DNA from: Perca fluviatilis
Taxonomy: Eukaryota > Chordata > Actinopteri > Perciformes > Percidae
Direction of reading: 5' to 3'
Assembly: GCF_010015445.1 (NCBI RefSeq)
Contig: NC_053120.1
Location: forward strand, 3,243,166 to 3,307,165
DNA: 64,000 nt
The position numbers and the translations under genes were made by a program. Each line of letters starts with the position of its first letter. The first letter of the stretch is position 1. This document shows, piece by piece, positions 50,094 through 63,189 of this stretch. Below the pieces are notes generated by a model. It had not been told where the DNA came from. It did not search any database and was given only the letters and a program-made list of their open reading frames with translations.

Positions 50094-51170
50094 CTTCTGC
50101 TCTAGAAATGTCTTTCTCAAAGAAAGCAGAATCATACTACCAAAATGAAAGGAAAGACAGGAGGAGGAGAGAAAACAGAATGAGGGGAAACAATTGGTAA
50201 CAGACTTCTTTTCAAAGAAAGGTGAGCACTAACTAGAAAACCAAATCCATGGTGCTAAACTGCTTGAATATCTCCGAGACCGTTAGTGCTAAAAACGAAC
50301 TGAGACAACCCATAGAAAGAGCAGAACATACACTTTCAAATGATGCTTTGGTTATACATGTAATCTGAGGTAAAGACTAAATACATAAACACTAACAATG
50401 CTGTTAGCATACAACACACCATTGTAATAGCCTCATTTAAAACATGTTTAGTTTTAAATTAATAGGCTATAATAAGCAGTAATAGGCTAATCAGTGTCAT
50501 AAGTAGCTTGGTAGCTCATTGGTAGATACATATCATGTCAACTTTATAGTTATGTCAGATTTAGTAGAAGCAGATATTAACATTGTGGAACACATGGCCC
50601 TCAGTTTCAGAAACTGTTACAGCAGGGAGTGGAGTAGCAACAGACCCCTCATCCTCCTCTTTGGATTTGAGACAAGGGAAGCTTATATCAAAATTAAAGC
50701 AAACCATGTTTAGCCATTTTGACTGAAAGGTGTTTAGTAACACTAACATCTTAGGGTGTTTTATTATATTAGGTTACTGTACATTTAGGATAAGAGGTTA
50801 ATATCAAATGTATCCTTCATAGAGAAAGATGATAGAGAAGATGTGATTGAGGATGATGGGAGTGAAGACAGCAGGAAGCTCAGAGCACAGTGTTTATATG
50901 AGAGATGAGGAACTGGAAAGTAGGCAGAGCAGTGAAGACCAGTTTTTGCCAGAGGATCCAGGACTATGGACGCCCTCTGCTGTGGGCATGCTGCAGCAGA
51001 TGTGTCCCTATTTCTGCGTAGTTTTGTGTTTCCACCTTCGATGTAGAACAGCGTACAGCCACTTCCCTGAACTGTCTGATTCAGAGACCCAAACAGGGCT
51101 CTGAGTCTGTCAGGAGGTCTGAGATCTACCGTATCAGCAGAGATATCACGTACTGCACAGCAGACTATGG
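50094..51170 (+). pseudogene. Possible hAT/ZMYM-type zinc finger transposase relic
   Basis: Plus-strand frames give KAESYYQNERKDRRRRENRM, then EDPGLWTPSAVGMLQQMCPY and ISRDITYCTADYGA. The order loosely recalls TTF-zinc-finger hAT proteins (DPxLW near the N-terminus). Frames are broken. Weak assignment. Confidence 0.3.
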
Positions 51171-51870
51171 TGCAGGTGGATTATTTTCTGAAATATAGTG
51201 ACTTTATTCTTGGAATAGCTTATTGTATTATCACTTTATTTTTCTCAAAATATCACGACTCTCCAAACCTCAGAGAACACAGATAAGATATGCTGTATTT
51301 TGAATGTGCACAAAGTTTTGAACATGAGCAGAAATCTTGCTCAAACACATCTGAAATATTACCGTCCAGGGGTTTATTAATTCATTAAAATGAATTCATG
51401 TATCATTCAGGTGAATAATTTTAATATGCACATTTAAGGAGGTTACTTCCTCAACAAAAGAAGCAAAAGTGGGAAGAGTAAATGATGCCTAGGCTACATG
51501 TGATGTGACTCAGATATATTTAGAAAAGTCGATCTACAGGAGAATAAATGGTTAAAAGCAATACAGAAAGCCTGAGAGCATTACTGCAAAATATTCCATT
51601 ATGTTTTTATGTTTGGATTGTAATCTATGTTTCCTTTTAGATAAAGATATTTCCAGTATAAATTGTTTCAGAAAAAGGTATACAAAAATAAGTGCATTAA
51701 AATTCACCAGAATGCAGGAAATGAAGTATTTAATGCTCAAGATTTTCAGGGGGTGGGTTAGGGTGTTTGTAAGCGTGTTTCCTTAACTGTTGAACCACGC
51801 CATCACCTATAAGGCACATTAGAACTTCAGTTTCTAGTACATTTCAGGCAGTTCAATGATAAATACCTAC

Positions 51871-51954
51871 CTTCATTGATGACTTCCAGTACCTTCACTG
51901 TGAAAATGTCAATGGACAAATCTTCTGTAAAAGTTTCCAATCTCACTTTGTACA
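51871..51954 (-). pseudogene. C345C exon b of the second C3 locus
   Basis: VYKVRLETFTEDLSIDIFTV and KVLEVINE. 84 nt, as in C3 ([20 protein letters not shown]). Splice sites intact. Confidence 0.9.
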
Positions 51955-52086
51955 CTGAGGACAGACAAGTTGCAGATTGTTAGCTCACTCTCTCCCTCTT
52001 TTAGTCCTACCTTTTCTCTCAATCTCTAAGTCACACAAACATACATTTTTGTGTGATATAAACACAATTCATGTACACTCTCTTAC

Positions 52087-52176
52087 CAAAATCTATTATA
52101 CTGGTGTGTGTAGTCTCACAGACCTTAGCGGTTTGTTGATCATTGGGGATTTTGTCCTTCTGCATACTGCAGTTCT
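52087..52176 (-). pseudogene. C345C exon a of the second C3 locus
   Basis: ENCSMQKDKIPNDQQTAKVC matches ENCFIQKSDDK...KAC of C3. 90 nt, AG and GT borders intact, joins the next exon in phase to give DFVYKVRL. Confidence 0.88.
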
Positions 52177-52309
52177 CTGGAAATACACAAGAGGCATAAG
52201 GAATATACACAACTGATTAAATAGGCACATGGGGATGTGTGTGGATGGGTTGAAAGGTGAGTGCATTTGTATCTTAGTCACAATTTAAGTATAGGTGCTC
52301 GTTGCCTTG

Positions 52310-52470
52310 ACGGAACGTTAATAAAGTTCGCTGATGATGTCATCGTCCTCAACACGACTGCATCAAGACAGCCTATAGAGGGGAGGTCAGAGCCCCGACA
52401 TCTTGGTGCCGAGACAACAACTTCCATCTCAATGTCAGTAAAACAAAGAAGCTGATCTTGTCTTTAGTGT
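52310..52470 (+). mobile_element. LINE reverse transcriptase fragment (FADDV)
   Basis: TLIKFADDVIVLN, then in a shifted frame YRGEVRAP and WCRDNNFHLNVSKTKKL, the palm and following block of Rex1/jockey-like RTs. About 160 bp only. Confidence 0.7.
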
Positions 52471-53697
52471 AACTGAAATGGAAAGGAAATGCGTTGTCTG
52501 ACTTTTTGTTAGAATTTTAGGGTGACCAGATGGAAAAGAAGAAGAAATGGGACAAAAAAGCATGTCAAAAGATGCTCGTTGTTGGAAACTAAACAATGTA
52601 AAGTTGCAGCTTTTATGTAACAAGGATGGAGATGTTTTGTTTGCCTCCCCTCACATCCTCTCTCACATCAAACAATAATTATAGGTATTAGGGATGGATA
52701 TTGCCTCTGATTTCCTGAAATATTTGATTCTGTTTCACAAATTCAATGTTTATTTTGGATATTTACAGTTGCAAGACTAATTTAGCTTGGATATGAAAGA
52801 GATGATACAGTTGTACAGGGTTCCCTCTAACCTTCTGCATAGAGAGAGGGCGCATTGCGTCATACTCTTAAAGCCACGTCCACCGGAGGGGAAAACTTCT
52901 CTCCGCTTCTATCTGTAATTTAAGCTAACACACATATAACACACATATAACGTCAGACATATTGTTATGTTGGTGTGATGACGCTGTGGGATCCTACAGT
53001 CTTCCCATTCTCTCTGCTGATTCCTCACATCTGGATCCACTTTTTTCTTCATAAAAGCTCAGTTTTTCGGGTCGGCAGCTTATCAAAAATTAAGTTCTGG
53101 GTTATTTACCCTTTTGGTAGTGAGTATCACCAACCAGCAGCTTTTAGGGAATGTTTCTGTTGTTTTTTAGCAAAGGGAATAAAAAGGAGGAAAACTTCAC
53201 ACAAAACAAGTCAATGGAGAGCAGAGAGATGTTTTCCCCTGTGGTGCGGGCGGGACTAGTGGTGTATTTCCGCTTATGTACATTTGCAGTGTAACATGTA
53301 GAATTATTTACAATAAGCTGGTTTATCTTTTATAGTGTGTATGTTTTATATTGTGCATGTGTGTACAGTTGTAAGTTGTGTTTTTTTAATAAAGCTGATG
53401 GAAAAATAGGTCAACAGCCCCATCAAGTGACGGAGAGGGAAAACTGCAAGCTGCAAAACTGCAAACCAAAGACAAACTAATGAACTGATCAAATAAAAAT
53501 ACACAGAAGAAATCAAGATGTTTACATGTGAGGGAACATGTGAAGACTCAATTATTCATCCTCTCTCAGTGGCAACCGGGAGGCTGTGGCAGGTCTTACA
53601 TATCTGGTGAGGCATGGTCAGCATCCTGTCCCGGGGGGCTAAGCTAGCTGGGGGCTAGGATTATTTGGGCTGGGAGGCCAAGGTCCAGGGTTGCTGA

Positions 53698-53756
53698 GGA
53701 GGAGGAGGAGGAGGAGGAGGAGGAGGAGGAGGAGGAGGAGGAGGAGGAGGAGGAGG
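53698..53756. repeat. (GGA)n microsatellite
   Basis: About 19 GGA units. Confidence 0.95.
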
Positions 53757-53821
53757 GTGCCTGGGAGAAGAAAAGGCTGCATGAGAGGCCCTCTCATTAT
53801 TACAGTCCCTTGCATAATGAC

Positions 53822-54452
53822 CTGGGGTCCCATTTATAAACGTGGCGTACGCTCAAAACGGGGCTGAGAATGGGCGTGCGCCACTTCCCACGCAAAGGTT
53901 GTGATTTATAAAAAACAAACAAAGAATGTGCGGTCCTCCACGCAAACTCTGACCCATGCGTATGCACATTTTGGAGACAAAATAGGAATTGGCGACGCAG
54001 ATGTTGAGGTGGTGAACTGAAGTCAGACTGCAGAAAGTACATGTGGGGATAACGATTACTCGTAATATTTTCAAGTATTGATGCGTGACGCACATTATTT
54101 CACTCCATATCATCCACATTATCATGAAGATTAAATCCAGTGTTATTTGCGATTGTAATGAGTGATAATTTTTTAGCTTTTTCTCCGCCAGTCATCATGA
54201 TTCGGTGTAACAACTGCCAGGGTCATTCATATACTGATAAGCATTCATGAGGTGCTTTACATTGACTATTTATGGTTAAAAATGGGCGTGTACAGGGAGG
54301 GATAAGAGGCTGATCCCTGTATGCACACTTGTGGGTAATCTGTGATTTATAAAGGGAACAATGCTTACAGATGTGCATACGCGCCATTTCTGGCTTTTGG
54401 GCGTACGCACACTTATAGTAAGGATCCTACGCACAGTTTTATAAATGAGACC
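53822..54452. mobile_element. MITE with GGGGTCCCATTTATAAA termini
   Basis: Left end GGGGTCCCATTTATAAAC and right end GTTTTATAAATGAGACCCC are inverted. Inside are many ACGCACAC and GCGTACGC motifs typical of a fish non-autonomous DNA transposon. No ORF. Confidence 0.75.
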
Positions 54453-54549
54453 CCTGCTTTTTACATTGATGTTCAAAAAGGTATGAGATTCTACAGCCAA
54501 AATATCATGATGTCATCCACCCACTCCCTCCCTGCACACAGGCTGCTCC

Positions 54550-54969
<420 letters not shown>

Positions 54970-55649
54970 AATGGCATCAGATGGGTTGGACCAGTTTGAG
55001 TCTGCAGAGAAACTCTTCAAATCTGCTCCAGAATCAGACGCTGGTCCCACTCATCCATCCTCAAAGTCAAACATTCTTCTTCTCAACATTCACTCTTTCT
55101 TCTGGAAATATTCAAACTTTTCTTTCAAACATCTCATAATATTTCAACTTATTTTTCTCAACATTTTCTAACTTGACTTTTAGACCTACCTGCTATTACA
55201 GTTTTTTCCAACTGCTTACACACATTTTCAAAACTATGTCTCCTTTTTTCAAAACTCTACAAAAAAAATTCTAAAACTGCACACACAAAATGCAAAATGC
55301 CTCACATCTCCAAAATGAAACACTGCATTCAAAATACCATAAACACATCTCAAAATGAAGCATTTGCATCAAATGGCAAACACTTTTTTCATAATAGTAC
55401 ATTTTTGGATATACCATGTACACACTGTTGTTCTAAATCTAAATCTCTTTTGTCGTTCATAGGCTATATCTACATTTACAATGTTCTAGAGAGAAAGTCA
55501 TCTGCTGAGAGGGGTTGAAAAGTGCATCTGTAAAAAACAATCTAATGTTACAGTAAAACAGAAAATATTGATTGGGCAAAACATTACGTTTGTAAGAGTA
55601 GCTCAGTGTTACAAACATATGTAAACCAAAGGTATCATTTTTAGAATAA

Positions 55650-55661
55650 AGAATATGTGTA

Positions 55662-55705
<44 letters not shown>

Positions 55706-55780
55706 GTGAGTGTTTGTGCCTGCTTGTGTGTCGGGGCGGGGGTGTGTGTGTGTCGGGGCGGGGGGGAATTGTATGCACTT
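55650..55780. repeat. (TG)n microsatellite with GGGGCGGGGG units
   Basis: TG repeats followed by two TGTGTGTCGGGGCGGGG blocks. Confidence 0.85.
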
Positions 55781-56212
55781 TGTGCAAAACGAAGTCTGAT
55801 TGATTTGTAATGCTGAAATAGTCATTAGATAGTTGCATGCAGTATGGATGCTACTGTAAAGCTACTCAAGATGGGCTTCTCTCATTGGTCAATCTGTGGT
55901 TGATCACATGATGAATAAGTGTGGCCCTGATCTCATCAGAGATGGCTCTCCTTCTTCCTCTTCTTTCCTCCTCCTCCTCCTGTCTCTCCCTCCTCCTCCT
56001 CCTCCTGTCTCTCCCTCTTCCACTTGCTCTGTCTATTTTTGGCATCCATTGTTCAAAACAGGTAATCTGACCTTTGACCTGTGTATAGGCCTATACTAAA
56101 GCAATGATTGGTTAGTGTTCAGTTATGACATAATGTGTTTGCAAACGTGAGGACTGTATGTGTGTGCCCTGGTAAATAAGTGTAGCATTTTGATTGGTTG
56201 TGTTTAGAAAAA

Positions 56213-56885
56213 TTCCCAGGTAGGGAATGAGTCCTTACCCCAAGTGAAGGAGTTCAAGTACCTTGGGGTTTTGTTCGCGAGTGAGGGGACAATGGAGCGG
56301 GAGATTGGTCGGAGATTCGGCGCAGCGGGTGCGGTATTACATTCAATCTATCGCACCGTTGTGACGAAAAGAGAGCTGAGCCAGAAGGCAAAGCTCTCGA
56401 TCTACCGGTCAGTTTTCGTTCCTACCCTCACCTATGGTCATGAAGGCTGGGTCATGACCGCAAAGAACGAGATCCAGGGTGCAAGCGGCCAAATGGGTTT
56501 CCTCAGGAGGGTGGCTGGCGCGTCTCCCTTAGAGATAGGGTGAGAAGCTCAGTCATCCGTGAGGAGCTCGGAGTAGAGCGCGCTGCTCCTGCGTCGAAAG
56601 GAGCCAGTTGAGGTGGTTCGGGCATCTGGTGAGGATGCCCCTGGGGCGCCTCCCTGGGGAGGTGTTCCAGGCACGTCCAGCTGGGAGGAGGCCTCGGGGA
56701 AGACCCAGGACTAGGTGGAGGGATTATATCTCCAACCTGGCCTGGGAACGCCTCGGGATCCCCCAGTCGGAGCTGGTTAATGTTGCTCGGGAAAGGGAAG
56801 TTTGGGGTCCCACTGCTGGAGCTGCTCCCCCCGCGACCCGACACCGGATAAGCGGACGAAGATGGATGGATGGATGGATGGTTTA
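56213..56885 (+). mobile_element. RTE/Rex3-like LINE, 5'-truncated copy
   Basis: Begins inside the RT (KEFKYLGVLFASEGTMEREI) and continues with TYGHEGWVM and RPRGRPRTRWRDYI, ending in a (GGAT)n tail at 56860-56880. A frameshift near 56540 breaks it. Same family as the copy at 1104-4296, opposite strand. Confidence 0.9.
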
Positions 56886-57554
56886 GAAAAGGAAAGCAAG
56901 TCACTTCCTGTTAGATTTTTCTGTCTTAGGTAGAGAATTGTGTGTAATGTTTTGAAAAAGTGTTTTATGTAATTGAAAGCTGAGTGAAAGGCTGAGAAAT
57001 AGTTTATGGTTTTGGAGATTTGCTGGGTAGTTTATCACTCTGAGTGAGAGGTTTCAAAAATTGTGTGACATGAAAAGATTTTGTGTGTAAGCAGCTGGAA
57101 AAACTGTAAGACAATAAATCCATTCTCGTGCACAGTTAAACTCTGTGAACAGATTCAGATGAAGTTATGAAGTATAACTTTTCATAACAGCACAAGGGGG
57201 CGGGACTAACGCGCCCATCAAGCTGTGTTTACATTTCAGCTTCTCACCCTTAGCTTAGGGCTAAAGGAGCTGTTTCTGCAGGGAAAAAGTCAGAATTTTT
57301 CAAGTAAAATTAGCAAAATATTTCAAGAAAAAAAAGCCCAGTAAAGTAGAACATTTTAAAGAAAATCAGTCGTATTATTTCAAGAAGAAAAGTGGAGTGT
57401 GTGTGTGTGTTAGTTTATGACAAAAGGCATTAAGTGTATTTTTTGGCAAAATGTAGGTTATCTTTAAATTGATATGCTTGCTTGTGTCTGTGTGTGTGTA
57501 TGTGAGGGTTTAAAAAAAAAGCAGAAAACTGGTCTTGTCCATGTCCCGTTAAAA

Positions 57555-57830
57555 AATAAGAGTAAACGATGGACCTCATTCACCAATATCTTTCTAAGTT
57601 TTCTCTTAAATATATGTTCTTAAGAAAGTTTCTAAGAAAAGTCTACGTCGGATTCATGACGTGTTCTTAAACAGCAGAATTGTTCGCACCTGTGTTCTTA
57701 GGATTGATGAATCCCACGTCTTCATAACTGAAAGCGCGTGCCAGTTGTTACTAATTAGCATAAGAAAACGCCCCGCAAATTCCCATATAAGGAAATGACA
57801 CTTCCTGTGCACCCCTGTGAGACTAACCCT
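57555..57830. repeat. Interspersed repeat (GACCTCATTCACCAATATCT)
   Basis: This start and the alternating TTCTTAAG motifs fit a common fish MITE-like family. No ORF. Confidence 0.5.
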
Positions 57831-58430
57831 GCGTTCATGCCACCTGGGAATAACAGGCACCGCCCCCCTAGTTACGTTGTTTTTCCGACTGGCAGCGTTC
57901 ACATGGTCGGGATGAGTGTTCTTCTTCATCTGTTATATTGGCGTTTGGCATAACAACTTTTTGCATGACTGCCACCAACGGTTGGCCGTAGCCGAGAGCA
58001 TCAGGTGGTGAAAACATCGAGGCCACAATAACAAAAGATTCTCTGCTGTTTTCTTATGCGAGCATCCAAACAGCACATGGACAGGTGTTTGTTTGTGTTA
58101 TCTGCAGGGCAACCAACGGGAAAAGACATGGATAATGTGTTTTTTTTTATACATAGGCCTATTTATGAATAATATGAAACATATTATGTCTCTGTATGTT
58201 TCTTTGAAGAGGCATTTGTCCACAATAAACAGTTTATTTTCATTAAAATATGTTCAGTGAACCAAAGTCGCCTCCATCAAACGTCAGTTGTCAACAACGC
58301 GTCACCAACTGGGGAACTCTGTTAGCAAAATCCATCCCGAGTTTCCCACCTCTTATTCCCACAGGACGTTACGTGAATGGTGACGTTTTCACTCGGAAAA
58401 ACGTTTTTCCGATGTCCATGAACGCAGGGG
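57827..58430. mobile_element. Inverted-repeat element with CCCTGCGTTCATG termini
   Basis: CCCTGCGTTCATG at 57827 and CATGAACGCAGGG near 58417-58429 are inverted. Non-coding interior of about 600 bp. Confidence 0.7.
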
Positions 58431-58519
58431 GAGATGGTTGTCAGAGTTGCGGTGGAGGAAGTACTGAATCTCAAGTAAAAGTACAAATAATAACAGACAT
58501 ATTTACTTTAGTAAAAGTA

Positions 58520-60011
58520 CAAACCTGATTCCAAAAAAGTTGGGACACTGTACAAATTTTTAGTAAAAAAGGAATGGAATAATTTACAAATCTCATAAAC
58601 TCATATTTCATTCACAATAAAATATAGATAACATCGAATGTTGAAAGTGAGACATTGTTTAATTGTCATGCCAAATATTGGCTCATTTTGGATGTCATGA
58701 GAGCTACACATTCCAAAAGAGTTGGGACAGGTAGCAATAAGAGGCCAGAAAAGTTAAATGTACAGATAAGGAACAGCTGGAGGACCAATTTGCAACTCAT
58801 TATGTCAATTGGCAATGTCAAAAAGAGCCTCTCAGAGTGGCAGTGTCTCTCAGAAGTCAAGATGGGCAGAGGATCACCAATTCCCCCAATGCTGCGTCGA
58901 ATAAAATAGTGGAGCAATATCAAAAAGGAGTTTCTCAGAGAAAAATTGCAAATAGTTTGAAGTTATCATCATCTACAATGCATAATATCATCCAAAGATT
59001 CAGAGAATCTGGAACAATCCTGTGTGTAAGGGTCAAGGCCGGAAAACCATACTGGATGCCCGTGATCTTCGGGCCCTCAGACGGCACTGCATCACATACA
59101 GGAATGATACTGTAATGGAAATCACAACATGGGCTCAGGAATACTTCCAGAAAACATTGTTGGTAAACACAATCCATCGTGCCATTCGCCGTTGCCGGCT
59201 AAAACTCTATAGGTCAAAAAAGAAGTCGTATCTAAACAGGATCCAGAAGCGCAGGCGTTTTCTCTGGGCCAAGGATCATTTAAAATGGACTGTGGCAAAG
59301 TGGAAAAGTGTTCTGTGGTCAGACGAATCAAAATTTGAAGTTCATTTTGGAAAACTGGGACGCCATGTCATCCGGACTAAAGAGGACAAGGACAACCCAA
59401 GTTGTTATCAGCACTCAGTTCAGAAGCCTGCATCTCTGATGGTATGGGGTTGCATGAGTGCGTGTGGCATGGGCAGCCTACACATCTGGAAAAATAAGGC
59501 ACCAAAAAATATAACAGTTATATCCAAGTTCTAGAACAACATATGCTCCCATCCAGACGTCGTCTCTTTCAGGGAAGACCTTGCATTTTCCAACATGACA
59601 ATGCCAGACCACATACTGCATCAATCACAATGTCATGGCTCCATAGAAGAAGGATCCGGGTACTGAAATGGCCAGCCTGCAGTCCAGATCTTTCACCCAT
59701 AGAAAACATTTGGTGCATCATAAAGAGGAAGGTGCGACAAAGAAGACCTAAGACAGTTGAGCAACTAGAAGCCTGTATTAGACAAGAATGGGACAACATT
59801 CCTATTCATAAACTTGAGCAACTTGTCTCCTTAGTCCCCAGATGTTTGCAGTCTGTTATAAAAAGAAGAGGGGATGCCACACAGTGGTAAACATGGTCTT
59901 ATCCCAACTTTTTTGAGATGTGTTGATGCCATGAAATTTAAAATCAACTTATTTTTCCCTTAAAGTGATATATTTTCTCAGTTTAAACATTTGATATGTC
60001 ATCTAGGTTTG
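58520..60011 (+). mobile_element. Tc1/mariner transposon with broken transposase
   Basis: TA dinucleotides flank both ends (58518-58519, 60012-60013). The left end reads CAAACCTGATTCCAAAAAAG; the right end keeps AGGTTTG but seems internally deleted. The transposase is read in three frames. Confidence 0.88.
58837..59890 (+). pseudogene. Tc1-family transposase, two frameshifts
   Basis: Three frames in order: 58837-59115 (helix-turn-helix, KIVEQYQKGVSQRKIANSLK), 59022-59534 (LWSDESKFEVHFG, first catalytic Asp) and 59543-59890 (FQHDNARPHTA, second Asp; SPDLSPIENIW, third acidic residue). Frameshifts lie near 59015 and 59510. The DD34E triad is present but the gene is dead. Confidence 0.9.
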
Positions 60012-61517
60012 TATAAGGTGTCCACTACCACAAACAAGGCCTGACTTTTAAAAGAAGTTCCTATCCTAACCAGCATAAAACGGAAATGTGTTGTTAGAAT
60101 CGGAATGCGTTTGCTTTTATTCATGGATGTATTTTAAGATGGTTTTATTTTCTTTAACCATGCAAGTAAGCAAATAAAGTGTGTGAAGCAGCGGACATGG
60201 GAAGATGTGAAGAGGTCCAGCCAAATAATTTAATAAGATATGAACGCGTCTTACGCAGCCTGGCAGAGGAGTAAACAACGCTGTAGAGAGAAACAGATGG
60301 CAACTATCGTTTAAAAACGGGAATAATAAAAAACAAACATTTTCATTTTCACTGCGCCCGGGCTCTGGAGCTCCGGAGCCGGCTTGTATCGGCGGAGCCC
60401 CATATATACAGTATCTATGGCAACCAAACTTCACTTGAGAGACAAACGTGTGACGGTCAGGAAGATGTTTTGGCGGGGGGGGGACTGATCAGAAAATGTA
60501 ACGGAACGTTGTAGAAATGTAGGCTAGTGCTAGGCTAGATTCGGCAGCATTCATTTGCGGCAAATCATTGTGGCTTGATGGTGTAGCACTAGTAGTATGG
60601 ATGTTCATATTGAATCCTTTATTTTCATTCCAGAAGCCATATTTGAGCACACACACATATACATGTAGATTCCTTTAAATGCTAAGGGGAAGAATAAAAA
60701 AGAGAAACTGGATCTGTGAAGTTTATCTTACTACTCAGTCAGAATCGTATTAACCTGGAGTCCCAGTCTCTGTCTCAATAATCATATATGTCATGTTTTA
60801 GGCCTATTGGCAGACATCCATTTAAAATGTAGCCAATGGCATAAAAAGAGTCCACTGAAGTTTCTCAGCTACCACTCTAGTTAGATTTGTGTGGTCCAGG
60901 CAGCTTTTCATAAAAAATGGTATTCATTCGCAAGGCTACTTTTACTTTTATACTTCAAGTAAATTTCTAAGCCTGTACTTTGTTACTTTTACTTGAGTAA
61001 GGAAATTAAATCAGTAAGTGAAGTGAGTACTTTTGCCATCTCTGGTGACAAGTTAGAAAATAGTATTAAGTGAATACATCAAGTCTGTGTTGCTACTCCA
61101 TGGATAAAAGTATAAAAAAGTTGCACTAGGTTTTAACTGTCTAACCAAATGTATATGCAGAACTTAGTGTTGCGATCTAATTAGTCTTGGTGACCCTGAC
61201 CCTACTGCGTTGTGCCTATTTTTTTCATTCGTTGCTTCCTCGTATCTCTCTCTCTCGTTTTCCCTCGCCAGCCTTGAGTATTGGCACGCCTCAAAGGACG
61301 TTGAATGTTTAGCAGGTGAAAAGCAGATCAAAGGTGCAGCGGGGGGGACAAATATGCCATACTGTAGTTTATTCTGCTCACTGGGTGTGATGTAGGACAT
61401 ATCTTTGCTGGTGTGTAATTTATGGCATTTCCGTTTCAAGTTAAGATGCCATTTGTTGTTCCCTGCTTTGTCAATTAAATAAATAACTGTCAATTAAATG
61501 GGCGTCAAGGAAGTCAG

Positions 61518-61523
<6 letters not shown>

Positions 61524-61550
<27 letters not shown>

Positions 61551-61551
61551 T
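61524..61551. repeat. Short (CA)n microsatellite
   Basis: ACAC repeat of about 28 bp. Confidence 0.85.
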
Positions 61552-61631
61552 CCACAGTTGTATCTGTATTGTAAACGAATGCATGTAAAGATGACAGTTT
61601 GAACTCTCAAGCAACATTCTTCTTGATGTGG

Positions 61632-62629
61632 CAGACTTTGCAGTATGCTGTTGTTTGGTATAAATCTATTTAAGTTCCACTGGAACCACACCTACTGTAT
61701 ATGTAAGCATAGGTGAGCTGAAGGTGTTTTAGGATACACAGATGATTTTGTCATGCTCTGATATTGTTGTCAATTAAAACAAAACTAAACTCTACAATCA
61801 GCTCACCAATGCTTACATATTGGTGTGGTTTAAGGCATGGATACCTTACCCGAGTCCGACGAGAGCCGACGGGCCGGGCCGGGTTCGGACAGATATTTAG
61901 AAAGGATGTTTGGGTTCGGGTCGGTCTCGGTCACATCAGCGCGATAAGGCATTTGTTGTAAAATGGTGCTGCAGCCCCTTTAAGAGAGCTCAGTGTGTGT
62001 GTGTGTGTGTGTGTGTGTAAAGTGGGCAGAAGAGAGACAGAGAAAGAGGAAGCAGACTTGTAGATGCGACCGAAGCAGAGTTGGTGGAGTAAGTTTAAGT
62101 TTTGCACCCAGTGTGTGCGGTGTCCGATATGAAGCCCAGACTGAAAGCCACGCTGATTCATCTGCTCACCAGAAACGGGATTTGAACCCCGACGTTATTC
62201 ATTTTATAACGTCGGCCTGGAGGTAACCATTCTCCCCTGGTTTTCTGACCTCGGTCGGAAACGAAGCGATCAGGAAAGGTTAACACATTGAACATTTTAA
62301 CAGCTTAATGTGCGCTTGTTGCCCCGTGTGCGCTGATGCGCTCATCTGTTGACATTTCCAAATGCCTTCCTACAGTTGTTTAATAAAAGCAGGCTTTCCA
62401 CACAGAAACATAGCCTACATGTGTCATTAGTATGAGAAAAAAATTAGATTTTAACTGTGTCGGGCTCGGACACAAATTTCTTAATGCCTGTCGGGCTCGG
62501 GCCGGGTTCGGTCACGGCTCTGTTGGACGCGGGCCGGGCTCGGACAGAAAAATTCGGCCCGATCCGGACTCTAGTGTGGTTCCAGTGGCCTTAAATAGAT
62601 TTTTATCAAATAACAGCATACTGCAAGGT
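61632..62629. mobile_element. Inverted-repeat element of about 1 kb
   Basis: Left arm CAGTATGCTGTTGTTTGGTA ... GGAACCACA (61632-61690) returns inverted at 62574-62629. Inside, GGGCCGGG and CCGAACC motifs are themselves arranged as a second inverted pair at about 61850-61920 and 62460-62570. An open stretch at 62040-62226 has no clear family. Confidence 0.65.
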
Positions 62630-62747
62630 CACATTACCTTACCCAATGTGACAATGTTTTGGTCAATTATGGTGATTGTGAAGTCTTCGGTATGGAACAA
62701 GCACAACTACCTTCATCTACTCCATTGTTTTATACAACTAAAGTTAT

Positions 62748-63055
62748 GGGGTGGCAGTAGCTCAGTCTGTAGGGACTTGGGTTGGGAACTGGAGGGTCAC
62801 TAGTTCAAATCCCAGTATGGACCAAAGTACAGTGTGGATTGGTAGCTGAAGAGATGCCAGTTCACCTCCTTGAGCAAGGCACCGTACCCCCCCAACCGCT
62901 CAGGATGCTGGTCCAGCACTGGCAGCCCACTCACTCTGACATCTCTCCATTTGTGCATGAATAGGTCCTGAGCATGTGCTGTATTTCAGGCCTATGTGTA
63001 GTGTTGTAATTTCCCCACTGGGGATCAATAAACAGTATAAATTAAATAAAATGAA
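62748..63055 (+). mobile_element. tRNA-derived SINE
   Basis: The head has A-box-like TAGCTCAGTCTGTAGG and B-box-like AGTTCAAATCC, as in tRNA-derived SINEs. The tail TTTCCCCACTGGGGATCAAT followed by AAACAGTATAAATTAAAT is a LINE-like 3' end. Transcribed by RNA polymerase III in active families. Confidence 0.8.
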
Positions 63056-63189
63056 TTTGCAACAAAAGTATGGCTGATGTTTTGTAACCAAGATGAAGCA
63101 GGGGGATGTCTAATTTCATAGACACAATCTACATTTACATTTGCACTGCCCACTCAGCAATAAACCTGATGATTAGAGAAGACTACAGG

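Larger units (their letters stand above)
48860..52176 (-). pseudogene. 3' end of a second C3 gene (C345C domain), decayed
   Basis: Three exons on the same strand as the C3-like gene: 52087-52176, 51871-51954 and 48860-49004. Together they resemble most of the C3 C345C (netrin-like) domain. The usual exon between VINE and the final exon (about 136 nt in human) was not found in 49005-51870. The final exon has an in-frame TGA. No further upstream exons (MG8, TED) were found between 52.2 and 64 kb. I judge it a pseudogene or truncated neighbour; a live gene with altered 3' end is less likely. Confidence 0.82.

Noticed and set aside
53639..53833. Poly-Leu ORF
   Set aside because: It is the (GGA)n microsatellite read on the other strand.
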